A stretch of 64,000 bases of DNA from Zantedeschia hybrid cultivar (GCA_030544215.1 JARZZO010000003.1:36150379-36214378); one strand, 5' to 3'; counted from the stretch's first letter, positions 33,842-44,525 are shown. Numbers and translations are program-made. Notes: generated from the sequence alone by a model not told the origin.

Positions 33842-35131
33842 ATCTCAGGAGACGAGGAGCGTCGGACTGAGAGGTTTGTGGATGGGCTGAGGTCCAGTTT
33901 GAGGAGTTTTGTGGCATCCCACTGTTGTACAGATTTGGCATCGGCGGTTAGGTGTGTCGCGGCAGTAGAGGCACAGTAGGATCAGTCAGCCCGGGAGAGG
34001 GGACTGACTACTCAGGGACCAGTTCGTGGCAGGGGGAAGGCAGCAGCAGCAGCTCCTTCGTCTAGATCAGGATCGTCTTCACTCGGCTCCAGATTCAGGA
34101 GATTCTTTCGAGGTAGTGGCAATAGTAGCGGCAGCAGCAGACCCAGGCAGAGCCAGCAGAGTCAGTCGGTGTCCAGCGCTCAGCAGGAGACAGCTCAGAG
34201 GCTTCCAGTAGCCTGTTGGCACTGCGGTGGCACTGACGGTGGGACTCAGTGTCCTGCTTTTTCTGGGAGGTGCTACACTTGTGGCCAGCAGGGCCATTTG
34301 GCGAGGTTTTGCCCGCAGGGGCGTGGTCAGGGGCAAGGACCAAGTGATCAGAAGAAGCCGAGGAACCAGGGGAGAGTTCTAGCTATCACCAGGAAGGAGG
34401 CTCGCGCATCCAACTTGGTGGAAGGTACACTTTCTGTCCTTGGGAACATCACACATGTGTTGATTGATTCGGGTGCTTTGCATTCTTTCATTTCTAAGCA
34501 GTTCATAGATGTTCTTTCTGCACCCGTTGATGAGATATCTGATGGATTGATGGTAGAGGTTCATTCTGGAGATTTATGTTGTCTTATAACTGTTTGAGGG
34601 AAGTTCCCTTGACCATTGAGGGTCGTGTGTTACCTGCCCAGTTAGTTGTGCTCGCCATTCGCGACTTTGATGTCATCCTGGCCATGGACTGGTTGGAGGC
34701 TTACTATGTCGAGTGGACTGCCGTAGGAAGAGGGTGCATTTATCTATTCCGGACATTCCGACCTTCTACTTCTAAGGTATTAGGCTTTCTTCTCGAGGTA
34801 TTCTTATTTCTGCCTTTAAGGCCCAGAGGTTGCTTGTTGGTGGTTGTGAGGCCTTCCTTGCCTCTGTCGTTCTAGCTGATGTTAGTAGTAGCCCCAGTCC
34901 TTGGGAAGTGCCTGTAGTATGTGACTTTATAGATGTGTTTCCTGAGGATTTGCCTGGTCTTCCTCCTCAGCGAGAGGTTGAGTTTACTATTGAGCTTGCA
35001 CCGGGTACGACGCCCCTGTCTAAGGCCCCGTATCGGAGGGCGCCAGCCGAACTCGCTGAGTTGAAGGCGCAGTTGCAGGAACTGCTGGATAAGGGTTTCA
35101 TTCATCCCAGTACTTCTCCGTGGGGTGCTCC
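33842..35131 (+). pseudogene. Tekay-A Gag C-terminus, protease and RT start
   Basis: It continues the gag seen before the solo LTR. An in-frame TAG lies at about 33978 (CAG in Tekay-B). The zinc knuckle CYTCGQQGHLARFC is present, and the protease core VLIDSGALHSFIS keeps the catalytic D-S-G. A frameshift at about 34576 moves the frame to MLSYNCLREVPLTIEG. The RT-leading block ELAPGTTPLSKAPYRRAPAELAELK is clear. It stops where Tekay-B was inserted. Confidence 0.87.
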
Positions 35132-35212
35132 TGTAAGGATCGAGACTTTCGGATCCGATTTTCGGGTCAGACCCTGTTGTTCTAATCCTTGTGGGGGGCG
35201 GAAGTTTTGAGT

Positions 35213-35516
35213 TGAATCGCGTCAGGACCTAGAGACGCGTTTTAAACGGCGTCCACCTTGGCAGACGCGTTTCAGGTGCTGCCACGTGGGTGCCGCGGGG
35301 GTTGGCCTTGGGCCGCGTGGGTACGGCCCTGTCAGGTCGTCTGAACGGCGTCTGCGAAGGACGACGCCTTTCAGACTGCGACTCTGGGTGTGTCAGAGTA
35401 CGGCCCTGACAAGTTGTCTGAATGGCGTCTATGTAGGACGACGCGTTTCAGAATCTTGTCAGAGCGGCCGTCTTGTCACCTGATAGGCGTCTGTAGATGT
35501 CGACGCGTTTTAGCCA
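35213..35516. repeat. Palindrome cluster 1 in Tekay-B LTR
   Basis: There are five units. A clear one at about 35338-35371 has ctgaacggcgtc on the left and gacgcctttcag on the right, so the arms pair over 12 bases around about 10. Confidence 0.8.
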
Positions 35517-36046
35517 GTTCCTGGTTACCCCGCGAGCCCTCCTTCTTTCCCTCATTTTCTCCTACTCTCCCTCTCTCCTCCTCCTCCGGTGACCGGCGGC
35601 GACCACCTCCACCTCCCTCTTTTCCTCCCACCATTTCGCCTCTCCCTCCACTCCATCCTCTACCTAACTCATACCACTACCACCTCCACTTCCACTGCGG
35701 CGTTCTACTCTCCGGACGGCGGCCGATGTCACGGTGGAGCAAGGACGACCACGGCGGTACCGGCGGCGGCGTGGGGCGAGAAGGGTGGACGGCGTGAAGC
35801 TTGGAGGAGTTCGAGTGTCCGGTAGGGTGACGTTCCCCGTAGCGTTGTGTTTAAATCATGTTTTCCTCGATGCATGTGGTAGATCTTCGGTTTTTGGGGT
35901 TTAGAATGAGCATGTTTAGGTTCTCTATGGGGGTGTTTGCCTATGAATTGTCTTGCTCTCCGTTTCCCCTCCAGTTTGAATGATTTTTGGGGTTATTTGG
36001 GGTTGGAAAGGGAGCCCTCGGGTTTAGGGCGTTCCTGGTTCCTGGG

Positions 36047-36415
36047 GCTGAAAGACGTCGTGCATGGACGACGCCATTTTGAAGGGCGTCGGGCCATCAC
36101 GACGCCTTTTAGACAGGAATCGACTGACAGGCAGACTGTCAAGTCGGGGATTCTGTGGCTAAATGGCGTGATGGGTAAACGACGCATTTTTGAATGGCGT
36201 CAGGCGTCCATGACGCGTTTTAACCACAGAAATCCCCTGAATAAAGCTCTTGGAATTTCCTGATTTTTCGTGTTGAATGGCGTCTGGGGATGTCGACGCC
36301 TTTTAAAAGGCGACTACTGGTGTCGACGCCTTTTAAGGCCAGAATCTGAAGACTGATTTATATAAACCTGTACTTGGAGCTTGAATGGCGTCGACCTTGG
36401 TCGACGCGATTCAAG
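36047..36415. repeat. Palindrome cluster 2 in Tekay-B LTR
   Basis: There are about seven units. The last (36380-36415) has 17-bp arms with one mismatch around a 2-base centre. Two neighbouring units at 36297-36312 join into the perfect palindrome cgccttttaaaaggcg. The same cluster recurs at 43118-43482 in the 3' LTR. Confidence 0.85.
36358..36366 (+). promoter_or_regulatory. TATA-like element of Tekay-B LTR
   Basis: Atatataaac lies after palindrome cluster 2 and recurs in the 3' LTR. The position in the last half of the LTR is plausible for the U3/R boundary, but no start site can be read. Confidence 0.35.
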
Positions 36416-37458
36416 ACAGAATCTCACTAATGCATGCCAGTAAAACGTGTTCATACTGCTAGTTAGATGGTTAGCACATGTTTTAGTGCACCCGAAAGAG
36501 ATGGATTCCTCATGATCGGATGATTTTATGTGTGTTATGCGATCGCGGGCTTTTCACGTGACCGGATCGCACTGTGTTGGGTTTTCAGTTACTGTGGACA
36601 TGGAGTGACATTGTAGCACTTTATCACCCTGTGCTGGTGGGGGCGTGAGCACAGCGCCGGTGGGGGCGTGGGCGGGGTGACCCCTAGTGAGAGAGGGTCA
36701 CCTGGTGAACCCCGGGGTCAGCTAGTACCGGTGTCGGAGTGGTACATTCGGAGAGTCACTCATGCTGGGGGAAGGGGTAGTCACCTGAGCCAGTTGGGCC
36801 GGAGTAGCGAGCGTGCTATCCGAGGGGCTACTCCTTGGTCTCAGCGGGTCGAGGTTTTCCCCACCGTTGTTTGCACGGTCGGCGAATTCTATCGAGATGA
36901 CGGTTGTAGATTTTCTAACGGCTGGTTTAGAATGTGCATGATTATTATAACTGCGATTGCATGTATTCTCACGTAGAGAATTAGGAATTGTACCTGCCAC
37001 TACACTTGTTACTTCACCGTTAGCTGTACTTTACATTTGTGGGTGTGTGCGTGGGCAGTGGGGATCGAAGGATCCCTACTGAGTCTTGTTCTTGAGACTC
37101 ACCCCTGCGGTTTTCAGGTGAGGACTCCCAGCAGACTTAGAGCGGCGTGTGCGGCCGTGTGTTGTGCTTCTTCGGCAGTTGTTCCGGGGTATGCCCCGAT
37201 GTAGTTGTCATTTATTTATGGCCTGTATGCTTAATTATTTCCTTTCAGCTGGAGTATGTAATTATTTGCTGTAATCGAGTCGCATTGTAATAATTTTAAT
37301 TTCCTGTACTTTCATTTCAATTCAATGCGATGTGAATGTTTAGCTTAGTTTATTATTTATTTCCCAGACTTACTAGATCCTGGTTTGGTTCCAAATTAAT
37401 GATTCGGTACCCATTTAGTAATCGGATTCCCGATTATAGGGTGGCGGGTCGTAACAGT

Positions 37459-37470
37459 TGGTATCAGAGC
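37459..37470 (+). other. Primer binding site of Tekay-B (tRNA-iMet)
   Basis: TGGTATCAGAGC lies two bases after the 5' LTR, the same spacing as in Tekay-A. Confidence 0.92.
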
Positions 37471-37613
37471 ATACGGTCTGGCAAATAAATAAATAACTAG
37501 GTTAAATGTTGTAAATTCGGCAAATAAATACATTATCCCGTACAGGCACGTCGGTAGCATAGGTTTTAGGATTCTAATTAGAACTTTTTGATTTTGTAAT
37601 TGTAGGCGAGTAG

Positions 37614-39347
37614 ATGGCTCCCAGGAAGAGGATGCCAGTTATTCGAGAGAGGGGAGATGCCCCTAGTGGGTCCGAGGCAGGGAGGCCGAGTGTTGAGCAG
37701 TTTATGGAAGCCATGATGGATACCATGGCTAGATATCAGACACGAGATCCTAGCGAGGGTTCTAGTACTCGGGGAGGGACCACAACTACACTTGAGAGGT
37801 TCTTGAAGCTGAGGCCACCTCACTTCACCGGTCGTCCCGACCCTGACGAGGCCATTCATTGGCTTAGAGAGATTGAGAAGACTTTTGATACCATGGACTG
37901 TGCGGCAGTAGAGAGGACCCCGCTGGCTACCTTCATGCTGAAGGATAGCGCCTATGACTGGTGGACTACACTGAAGAGTTCGTCTTATGGGGACAGGAGT
38001 CTTAGGGAAATATCTTGGGAGACCTTTGTTAAGGAGTTCAACGCACAATATTTCCCTAGACATGTCCAGCGAGCCAAGGAGAGGGAGTTTATGGATCTGA
38101 CGCAGGGGAGTATGACAGTGCTTGAATACGAGGCGAAGTTTGTTTCGCTGGGACGGTTCGTGCCTTTCATATCTCAGGACGAGGAACGTCGCACGGAGAG
38201 GTTTGTAGATGGGCTTAGGCTCAGTTTGAGGAACTTCGTGGCGTCCCATTGTTGTACAGACTTGGCGTCAGCAGTTAGGCGTGCAGCAGCTGTAGAGGCT
38301 CAGCAGATCCAGTCGGCCCGGGAGAGAGGGCAGACTGTCCAGGGGCCATCTCGGGGCAGGGGTAAAGCAGCGGCACCGGCTCCTTCAGTCGGATCGGGAT
38401 CGTCTTCTCTCGGCTCCCGATTCAGGAGATTCTTCAGGGGTGGTGGCAGCAGTAGCGGCAGCAGCCGGCCCAGACAGGGGCAGCAGAGTCAGACAGTGTC
38501 CAGTGCACAGCAGGAGCCAGCTCAGAGGCTTCCGGCAGTTTGTCAGCAGTGTGGTGGTGCCTATGGCGGGACTCAGTGTCCCACTCTTCCCAGGAGATGT
38601 TTCGCTTGCGGCCAGCAGGGCCACTTGGCGAGGCAGTGCCCGCAGGGGTATGGTCAGGGACATGGTTCAGGTGACCAGAAGAATCCGAGGACCCAGGGGA
38701 GAGTTCTAGCTATCACCAGGAGGGAGGCTCGCGCGTCCAACTTGGTGGAAGGTACACTCTCTGTCCTTGGGAACTCTGCGCACGTGTTGATCGATTCGGA
38801 TGCTTCGCATTCTTTTATTTCTGAGCAGTTTCTAGATATTCTTTCTGCACCCGTTGATGAGTTATCTGATGGTCTGATGGTGGAAGTTCCTTCTGGAGAC
38901 TTCATGATATCCTATAATTGTCTGAGGAGTGTTCCCTTGACCATTGAGGGTCATGTGCTACCTGCCCAGTTGGTCGTACTTGCTATTCGTGACTTTGATA
39001 TCATCCTGGGTATGGATTGGTTGGAAGCCTTTTATGCGGAGGTAGACTGCCACAGGAAGAGGGTGCGCTTCTCTATTCCGGACATCCCGACCTTCTTCTT
39101 CCAAGGTATTAGGCTTTCTTCTCGGGGCATCCTTATTTCTGCCTTTAAGGCACGGAGGTTGCTTGCTGGTGGCTGTGAGGCTTTTCTTGCCTATGTTGTT
39201 GTTTCTGATGTCCGTGCTAGTCCCAGTCCGTGGGAGGTGCCTGTTGTCTGTGATTTCGTAGATGTGTTTCCGGAAGAGCTGCCTGGCCTTCCTCCACAGC
39301 GTGAGGTTGAGTTCACCATCGAGCTTGCACCAGGTACGGCGCCCTAG
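37614..39347 (+). CDS. Tekay-B Gag-protease
   Basis: 577 codons from M-A-P-R-K-R-M-P-V. The capsid domain is at about residues 55-210 (FLKLRPPHFTGRPDPDEAIHWL, KEFNAQYFPRHV, FVDGLRLSLRNFV). A Ser/Arg/Gly/Gln-rich linker follows, then the nucleocapsid knuckle CFACGQQGHLARQC (C329-C342, intact CX2CX4HX4C). The protease core at residues 391-400 reads LIDSDASHSF. The third residue of the catalytic D-S-G is Asp (38799-38801), while Tekay-A keeps Gly, so the protease is probably inactive. The frame ends at TAG 39345-39347 but continues directly into RT. Confidence 0.93.
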   Translation: MAPRKRMPVIRERGDAPSGSEAGRPSVEQFMEAMMDTMARYQTRDPSEGSSTRGGTTTTLERFLKLRPPHFTGRPDPDEAIHWLREIEKTFDTMDCAAVERTPLATFMLKDSAYDWWTTLKSSSYGDRSLREISWETFVKEFNAQYFPRHVQRAKEREFMDLTQGSMTVLEYEAKFVSLGRFVPFISQDEERRTERFVDGLRLSLRNFVASHCCTDLASAVRRAAAVEAQQIQSARERGQTVQGPSRGRGKAAAPAPSVGSGSSSLGSRFRRFFRGGGSSSGSSRPRQGQQSQTVSSAQQEPAQRLPAVCQQCGGAYGGTQCPTLPRRCFACGQQGHLARQCPQGYGQGHGSGDQKNPRTQGRVLAITRREARASNLVEGTLSVLGNSAHVLIDSDASHSFISEQFLDILSAPVDELSDGLMVEVPSGDFMISYNCLRSVPLTIEGHVLPAQLVVLAIRDFDIILGMDWLEAFYAEVDCHRKRVRFSIPDIPTFFFQGIRLSSRGILISAFKARRLLAGGCEAFLAYVVVSDVRASPSPWEVPVVCDFVDVFPEELPGLPPQREVEFTIELAPGTAP

Positions 39348-42110
39348 TCTAAGGCCCCGTATCGGATGGCGCCAGCCGAACTCGCTGAGTTGAAGGCGCA
39401 GTTGCAGGAGTTGCTGGACAAGGGTTTTATTCGTCCCAGTACATCTCCATGGGGTGCTCCAGTTCTGTTTGTCAGGAAGAAGGATGGTTCTTTGAGGTTG
39501 TGCATCGATTATAGGCAGCTGAACCAGGTGACAATAAAGAATAAGTACCCGCTTCCTAGGATCGATGAATTGATGGATCAGCTGCAGACCGCGAGGGTGT
39601 TTTCCAAGATCGATCTGAGATCTGGATACTATCAGATGAGAATCAGAGATGTGGATGTTAGTAAGACGGCGTTCAGGACTCGGTATGGGCACTATGAGTT
39701 TTTGGTTATGCCCTTTGGCTTAACCAATGCTCCGGCGGCTTTTATGGACCTGATGAACCGAGTCTTCAGGACCTACCTAGACCAGTTTGTGGTTGTGTTT
39801 GTTGATGACATTCTGATCTATTCTTCTTCTGAGGAAGAGCACGCTGCTCATCTTCGGGCAGTGTTGCAGGTCCTGAGGGAGCACCAACTTTATGCCAAGT
39901 TCAGCAAATGTGAATTTTGGCTGAGCGAGGTGCACTTTCTTGGGCACGTTATTTCTGGTGAAGGTATCGCAGTAGACCCAGCGAAGATAGAGGCAGTGAT
40001 GGACTGGAACAGGCCGACTTCAGTGACCGAGATCAGGAGCTTTCTGGGGCTTGCCGGATATTACAGACGGTTTGTTCAAGGATTTTCTTCGATAGCGGCC
40101 CCCTTGTCGAAGCTGACTCGAAAGGGAGTTCGTTTCGTGTGGACTGAGGATTGTGAGCAGAGTTTTATTGAGCTAAAAACTCGTCTCACGTCAGCCCCAG
40201 TGCTGGTGCTTCCATCTGGGTCAGGTGGATTTGTGGTTTACTCGGATGCGTCCCGTCGAGGATTGGGAGCAGTCCTTATGCAGCATGGCAGGGTAGTTGC
40301 TTATGCTTCTCGGCAGCTGAAGAGGCATGAAGAAAACTATCCTACTCATGATTTGGAGCTTGCAGCTGTGGTGTTTGCACTGAAGATCTGGAGGCATTAC
40401 TTGTATGGGGAGAAATTTCAGGTTTTTACAGATCACAAGAGCCTGAAATATGTGTTCACTCAGAGAGACCTGAACCTGAGGCAGCGAAGGTGGATGGAGT
40501 TTATTAAAGATTATGACTTTGACCTTTCCTATCATCCGGGCAAGGCGAATGTGGTGGCAGACGCTTTGAGTCGGAAGACGGTCATGTCATACCTTATGGT
40601 TCGGGAGTGGAAATTATTTGAGCAGGTGGTGGAATCCTCCTTTAGGGTTCCACGTGAAGAAGATAGTGCAGTACTCGTCAGCTTGACTGTGAGACCGGCT
40701 GTGTACCATGCTGTGATTGAGGCTCAGAGGGCAGATGCAGAGTTACCCCAGATTCTCCAGAGGTATGAGGTTGAGTTGTGGGATGATGGTACCGTCAGAT
40801 TCAGAGGCAGACTCTATGTCCCGACTGAGGAAGATGTGCGCAGATGTGTTCTTGATGAGGCACACCGATCGAGGTATGCAGTGCATCCCGGGACAACCAA
40901 GATGTATCACTGTTTGAGGAGGCACTACTGGTGGCCCGGTATGAAGAGAGATGTGGCTGAGTATGTGGCTAGATGTATGACATGTCAGCAGGTTAAAGCC
41001 GAGCATCAGAGACCTGGAGGGTTGCTGCAACCCTTGCCGATTCCTGAGTGGAAATGGGAACATGTGACGATGGACTTTGTGATGGGATTGCCCGCATCCC
41101 CTAGCAGAAGAGACGCTATCTGGGTCATCGTTGATCGGCTGACCAAGTCGGCACACTTCCTAGCTATTAGGAAGGACTGGTCGGTCGGCAAGCTGGCTAA
41201 GTTGTTTGTGGACCGGATCGTCTCTCTGCACGGGGTCCCTTTGTCCATTGTATCAGATCGAGATCCGAGGTTTACTTCCAGATTCTGGAAGAGCTTTCAG
41301 CAGGCATTGGGGACTCAGTTGGCTTTCAGCTCGGCCTATCATCCCGAGACTGACGGGCAGTCGGAGAGGACTATTCAGACCTTGGAGGATATGCTCAGGG
41401 CGTGTTGCCTGGACTGGGGAGGTTCGTGGGAACAGCATTTGTCCACTGTGGAATTTGCCTACAACAACAGCTACCATTCTAGCATCGGCATGGCGCCTTA
41501 TGAGGCTTTGTATGGGCGGCCGTGTCGATCACCGGTGTGTAGGTCTGAGATCGGTGAGAGGCAGATTGCAGGACCTGAGTTGGTACAGCAGTGTGCTGAG
41601 ATCGCCAAGACAATTCAGCAGAGGTTGACCGCAGCTCAGAGTAGACAGAAGAGTTATGCCGACATCCGACGGAGACCACTTGAGTTTGAGGTTGGGGACA
41701 ACGTGTTTCTCCGAGTTTCACCCTCCAAGGGTGTGATGAGATTCGGGAAGCGAGGCAAGCTGAGTCCGCGTTATATTGGACCTTTTCCCATTCTTGCTCG
41801 AATCGGGGAAACCGCGTATCAGTTGGCCTTGCCGCCCAATCTGGCAGGAGTGCACGATGTGTTCCATGTGTCCTTGTTGAGGAAGTATGTTCAGGATCCG
41901 TCCCATGTGTTGGACTTTTCAGAGTTGGAGGTCGCTGAGGACCTGTCATTTCCAGAGTACCCGGTTCGTATTGAGGATCGCAGAGAGCAGGTCTTGCGGA
42001 ACAAGGTTGTACCGCTGATCAAAGTGATTTGGCAGTACCGCTCCGGAGGTGAGGCAACCTGGGAGCGAGAGGACGAGATGCGGGAGCAGTTCCCTTACCT
42101 CTTCTCGTGA
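39348..42110 (+). CDS. Tekay-B RT-RNase H-integrase-chromodomain
   Basis: It is in frame with gag-protease after the TAG; the first Met is at 39366 and leaves 914 codons. RT has RLCIDYRQLN, FSKIDLRSGYYQ, FLVMPFGLTNAP and the catalytic FVDD (about 39798-39809). RNase H has YSDASRRGLGAVL, DLELAAVVFAL, FTDHKSLKY and VVADALSRK. Integrase has the HHCC zinc region (HPGTTKMYHCLRRHYWWPG, CMTC), TMDFVMGLP, VSDRDPRFTS and HPETDGQSERTIQTLEDML (D, D, E). The C-terminus has HDVFHVSLLRKY and a chromodomain-like WQYRSGGEATWERED. No other stop or frameshift is seen. Confidence 0.95.
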   Translation, partial: SKAPYRMAPAELAELKAQLQELLDKGFIRPSTSPWGAPVLFVRKKDGSLRLCIDYRQLNQVTIKNKYPLPRIDELMDQLQTARVFSKIDLRSGYYQMRIRDVDVSKTAFRTRYGHYEFLVMPFGLTNAPAAFMDLMNRVFRTYLDQFVVVFVDDILIYSSSEEEHAAHLRAVLQVLREHQLYAKFSKCEFWLSEVHFLGHVISGEGIAVDPAKIEAVMDWNRPTSVTEIRSFLGLAGYYRRFVQGFSSIAAPLSKLTRKGVRFVWTEDCEQSFIELKTRLTSAPVLVLPSGSGGFVVYSDASRRGLGAVLMQHGRVVAYASRQLKRHEENYPTHDLELAAVVFALKIWRHYLYGEKFQVFTDHKSLKYVFTQRDLNLRQRRWMEFIKDYDFDLSYHPGKANVVADALSRKTVMSYLMVREWKLFEQVVESSFRVPREEDSAVLVSLTVRPAVYHAVIEAQRADAELPQILQRYEVELWDDGTVRFRGRLYVPTEEDVRRCVLDEAHRSRYAVHPGTTKMYHCLRRHYWWPGMKRDVAEYVARCMTCQQVKAEHQRPGGLLQPLPIPEWKWEHVTMDFVMGLPASPSRRDAIWVIVDRLTKSAHFLAIRKDWSVGKLAKLFVDRIVSLHGVPLSIVSDRDPRFTSRFWKSFQQALGTQLAFSSAYHPETDGQSERTIQTLEDMLRACCLDWGGSWEQHLSTVEFAYNNSYHSSIGMAPYEALYGRPCRSPVCRSEIGERQIAGPELVQQCAEIAKTIQQRLTAAQSRQKSYADIRRRPLEFEVGDNVFLRVSPSKGVMRFGKRGKLSPRYIGPFPILARIGETAYQLALPPNLAGVHDVFHVSLLRKYVQDPSHVLDFSELEVAEDLSFPEYPVRIEDRREQVLRNKVVPLIKVIWQYRSGGEATWEREDEMREQFPYLFS

Positions 42111-42184
42111 GTTTTATTGTAAATTTGTATCCTTGTTTTGACCTTGTTGAATTCTAGCAGTCAATTTCGAGGACGAAATTTCTT

Positions 42185-42198
42185 TAAGGGAGGGAGAA
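42185..42198 (+). other. Polypurine tract of Tekay-B
   Basis: taagggagggagaa lies directly before the 3' LTR. Confidence 0.85.
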
Positions 42199-44525
42199 TG
42201 TAAGGATCGAGACTTTCGGATCCGGTTTTCGGGTCAGACCCTGTTGTTCTAATCCTTGTGGGGGGCGGAAGTTTTGAGTGGAATCGCGTCAGGACCTAGA
42301 GACGCGTTTTAAACGGCGTCCACCTTGGCAGACGCGTTTCAGGTGCTGCCACGTGGGTGCCGCGGGGGTTGGCCTTGGGCCGCGTGGGTACGGCCCTGTC
42401 AGGTCATCTGAACGGCGTCTGCGAAGGACGACGCCTTTCAGACTGCGACTCTGGGTGTGTCAGAGTACGGCCCTGACAAGTTGTCTGAATGGCGTCTGTG
42501 TAGGACGACGCGTTTCAGAATATTGTCAGAGCGGCCGTCTTGTCACCTGATAGGCGTCTGTAGATGTCGACGCGTTTTAGCCAGTTCCTGGTTACCCCGC
42601 GAGCCCTCCTTCTTTCCCTCATTTTCTCCTACTCTCCCTCTCTCCTCCTCCTCCGGTGACCGGCGGCGACCACCTCCTCCTCCCTCTTTTCCTCCCACCA
42701 TTTCGCCTCTCCCTCCACTCCATCCTCTACCTAACTCATACCACTACCACCTCCACTTCCACTGCGGCGTTCTACTCTCCGGACGGCGGCCGACGTCACG
42801 GTGGAGCAAGGACGACCACGGCGGTACCGGCGGCGGCGTGGGGCGAGAAGGGTGGACGGCGTGAAGCTTGGAGGAGTTCGAGTGTCCGGTAGGGTGACGT
42901 TCCCCGTAGCGTTGTGTTTAAATCATGTTTTCCTCGAGATGCATGTGGTAGATCTTCGGTTTTGGGGGTTTAGAATGAGCATGTTTAGGTTCTCTATGGG
43001 GGTGTTTGCCTATGAATTGTCTTGCTCTCCGTTTCCCCTCCAATTTGAATGATTTTTGGGGTTATTTGGGGTTGGAAAGGGAGCCCTCGGGTTTAGGGCG
43101 TTCCTGGTTCCTGGGGCTGAAAGACGTCGTGCATGGACGACGCCATTTTGAAGGGCGTCGGGCCATCACGACGCCTTTTAGACAGGAATCGACTGACATG
43201 CAGACTGTCAGGTCGGGGATTCTGTGGCTAAATGGCGTCATGGGTAAACGACGCATTTTTGAATGGCGTCAGGCGTCCATGACGCGTCTTAACCACAGAA
43301 ATCCCCTGAATAAAGCTCTTGGAATTTCTTGATTTTTCGTGTTGAATGGCGTCTAGGGATGTCGACGCCTTTTAAAAGGCGACTACTGGTGTCGACGCCT
43401 TTTAAGGCCAGAATCTGAAGACTGATTTATATAAACCTGTACTTGGAGCTTGAATGGCGTCAACCTTGGTCGACGCGATTCAAGACAGAATCTCACTAAT
43501 GCATGCCAGTAAAACGTGTTCATACTGCTAGTTAGATGGTTAGCACATGTTTTAGTGCACCCGAAAGAGATGGATTCCTCATGATCGGATGATTTTATGT
43601 GTGTTATGCGATCGCGGGCTTTTCACGTGACCGGATCGCACTGTGTTGGGTTTTCAGTTACTGTGGACCTGGAGTGACATTGTAGCACTTTATCACCCTG
43701 TGCTGGTGGGGGCGTGAGCACAGCGCCGGTGGGGGCGTGGGCGGGGTGACGCCTAGTGAGAGAGGGTCACCTGGTGAACCCCGGGGTCAGCTAGTACCGG
43801 TGTCGGAGTGGTACATTCGGAGAGTCACTCATGCTGGGGGAAGGGGTAGTCACCTGAGCCAGTTGGGCCGGAGTAGCGAGCGTGCTATCCGAGGGGCTAC
43901 TCCTTGGTCTCAGCGGGTCGAGGTTTACCCCACCGTTGTTTGCACGGTCGGCGAATTCTATCGAGATGACGGTTGTAGATTTTCTAACGGCTGGTTTAGA
44001 ATGTGCATGATTATTATAACTGCGATTGCATGTATTCTCACGTAGAGAATTAGGAATTGTACCTGCCACTACACTTGTTACTTCACCGTTAGCTGTACTT
44101 TACACTTGTGGGTGTGTGCGTGGGCAGTGGGGATCGAAGGATCCCTACTGAGTCTTGTTCTTAAGACTCACCCCTGCGGTTTTCAGGTGAGGACTCCCAG
44201 CAGACTTAGAGCGGCGTGTGCGGCCGTGTGTTGTGCTTCTTCGGCAGTTGTTCCGGGGTATGCCCCGATGTAGTTGTCATTTATTTCTGTCCTGTATGCT
44301 TAATTATTTCCTTTCAGCTGGAGTATGTAATTATTTGCTGTAATCGAGTCGCATTGTAATAATTTTAATTTCCTGTACTTTCATTTCAATTCAATGCGAT
44401 GTGAATGTTTAGCTTAGTTTATTATTTATTTTCCAGACTTACTAGATCCTGGTTTGGTTCCAAATTAATGATTCGGTACCCATTTAGTAATCGGATTCCC
44501 GATTATAGGGTGGCGGGTCGTTACA
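42199..44525 (+). repeat. 3' LTR of Tekay-B
   Basis: TGTAAGGATCGAGAC ... GGCGGGTCGTTACA, 2327 bp. By eye it differs from the 5' LTR at about 25 positions plus one 2-bp indel near 42938. Confidence 0.95.

Larger units (their letters stand above)
35132..37456 (+). repeat. 5' LTR of Tekay-B
   Basis: TGTAAGGATCGAGAC ... GGCGGGTCGTAACA. It contains two palindrome clusters (35213-35516 and 36047-36415), a CT-rich GC island (35519-35800) and a TATA-like tatataaa. Short ORFs inside are not supported. Confidence 0.95.
35132..44525 (+). mobile_element. Tekay-B: complete Tekay/Del-type chromovirus LTR retrotransposon
   Basis: Two near-identical LTRs (2325 and 2327 bp), a tRNA-iMet primer site, one gag-pol frame and a polypurine tract make a 9.4-kb element. 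It is flanked by the 5-bp target duplication gctcc (35127-35131 and 44526-44530). The target is the RT start of Tekay-A. The C-terminus has a GPY/F-like region and an EATWEREDEM chromodomain-like end, as in Tekay/Del chromoviruses. The LTRs differ by roughly 25 substitutions (hand count, about 1%), so this is the youngest clearly datable insertion here. One in-frame TAG and one protease change are the main lesions. Confidence 0.96.

Noticed and set aside
39345..39347. Programmed read-through of the TAG in Tekay-B
   Set aside because: The stop is followed by tctaag, not a known read-through context, and Tekay-A has a sense codon there. A point mutation is simpler.
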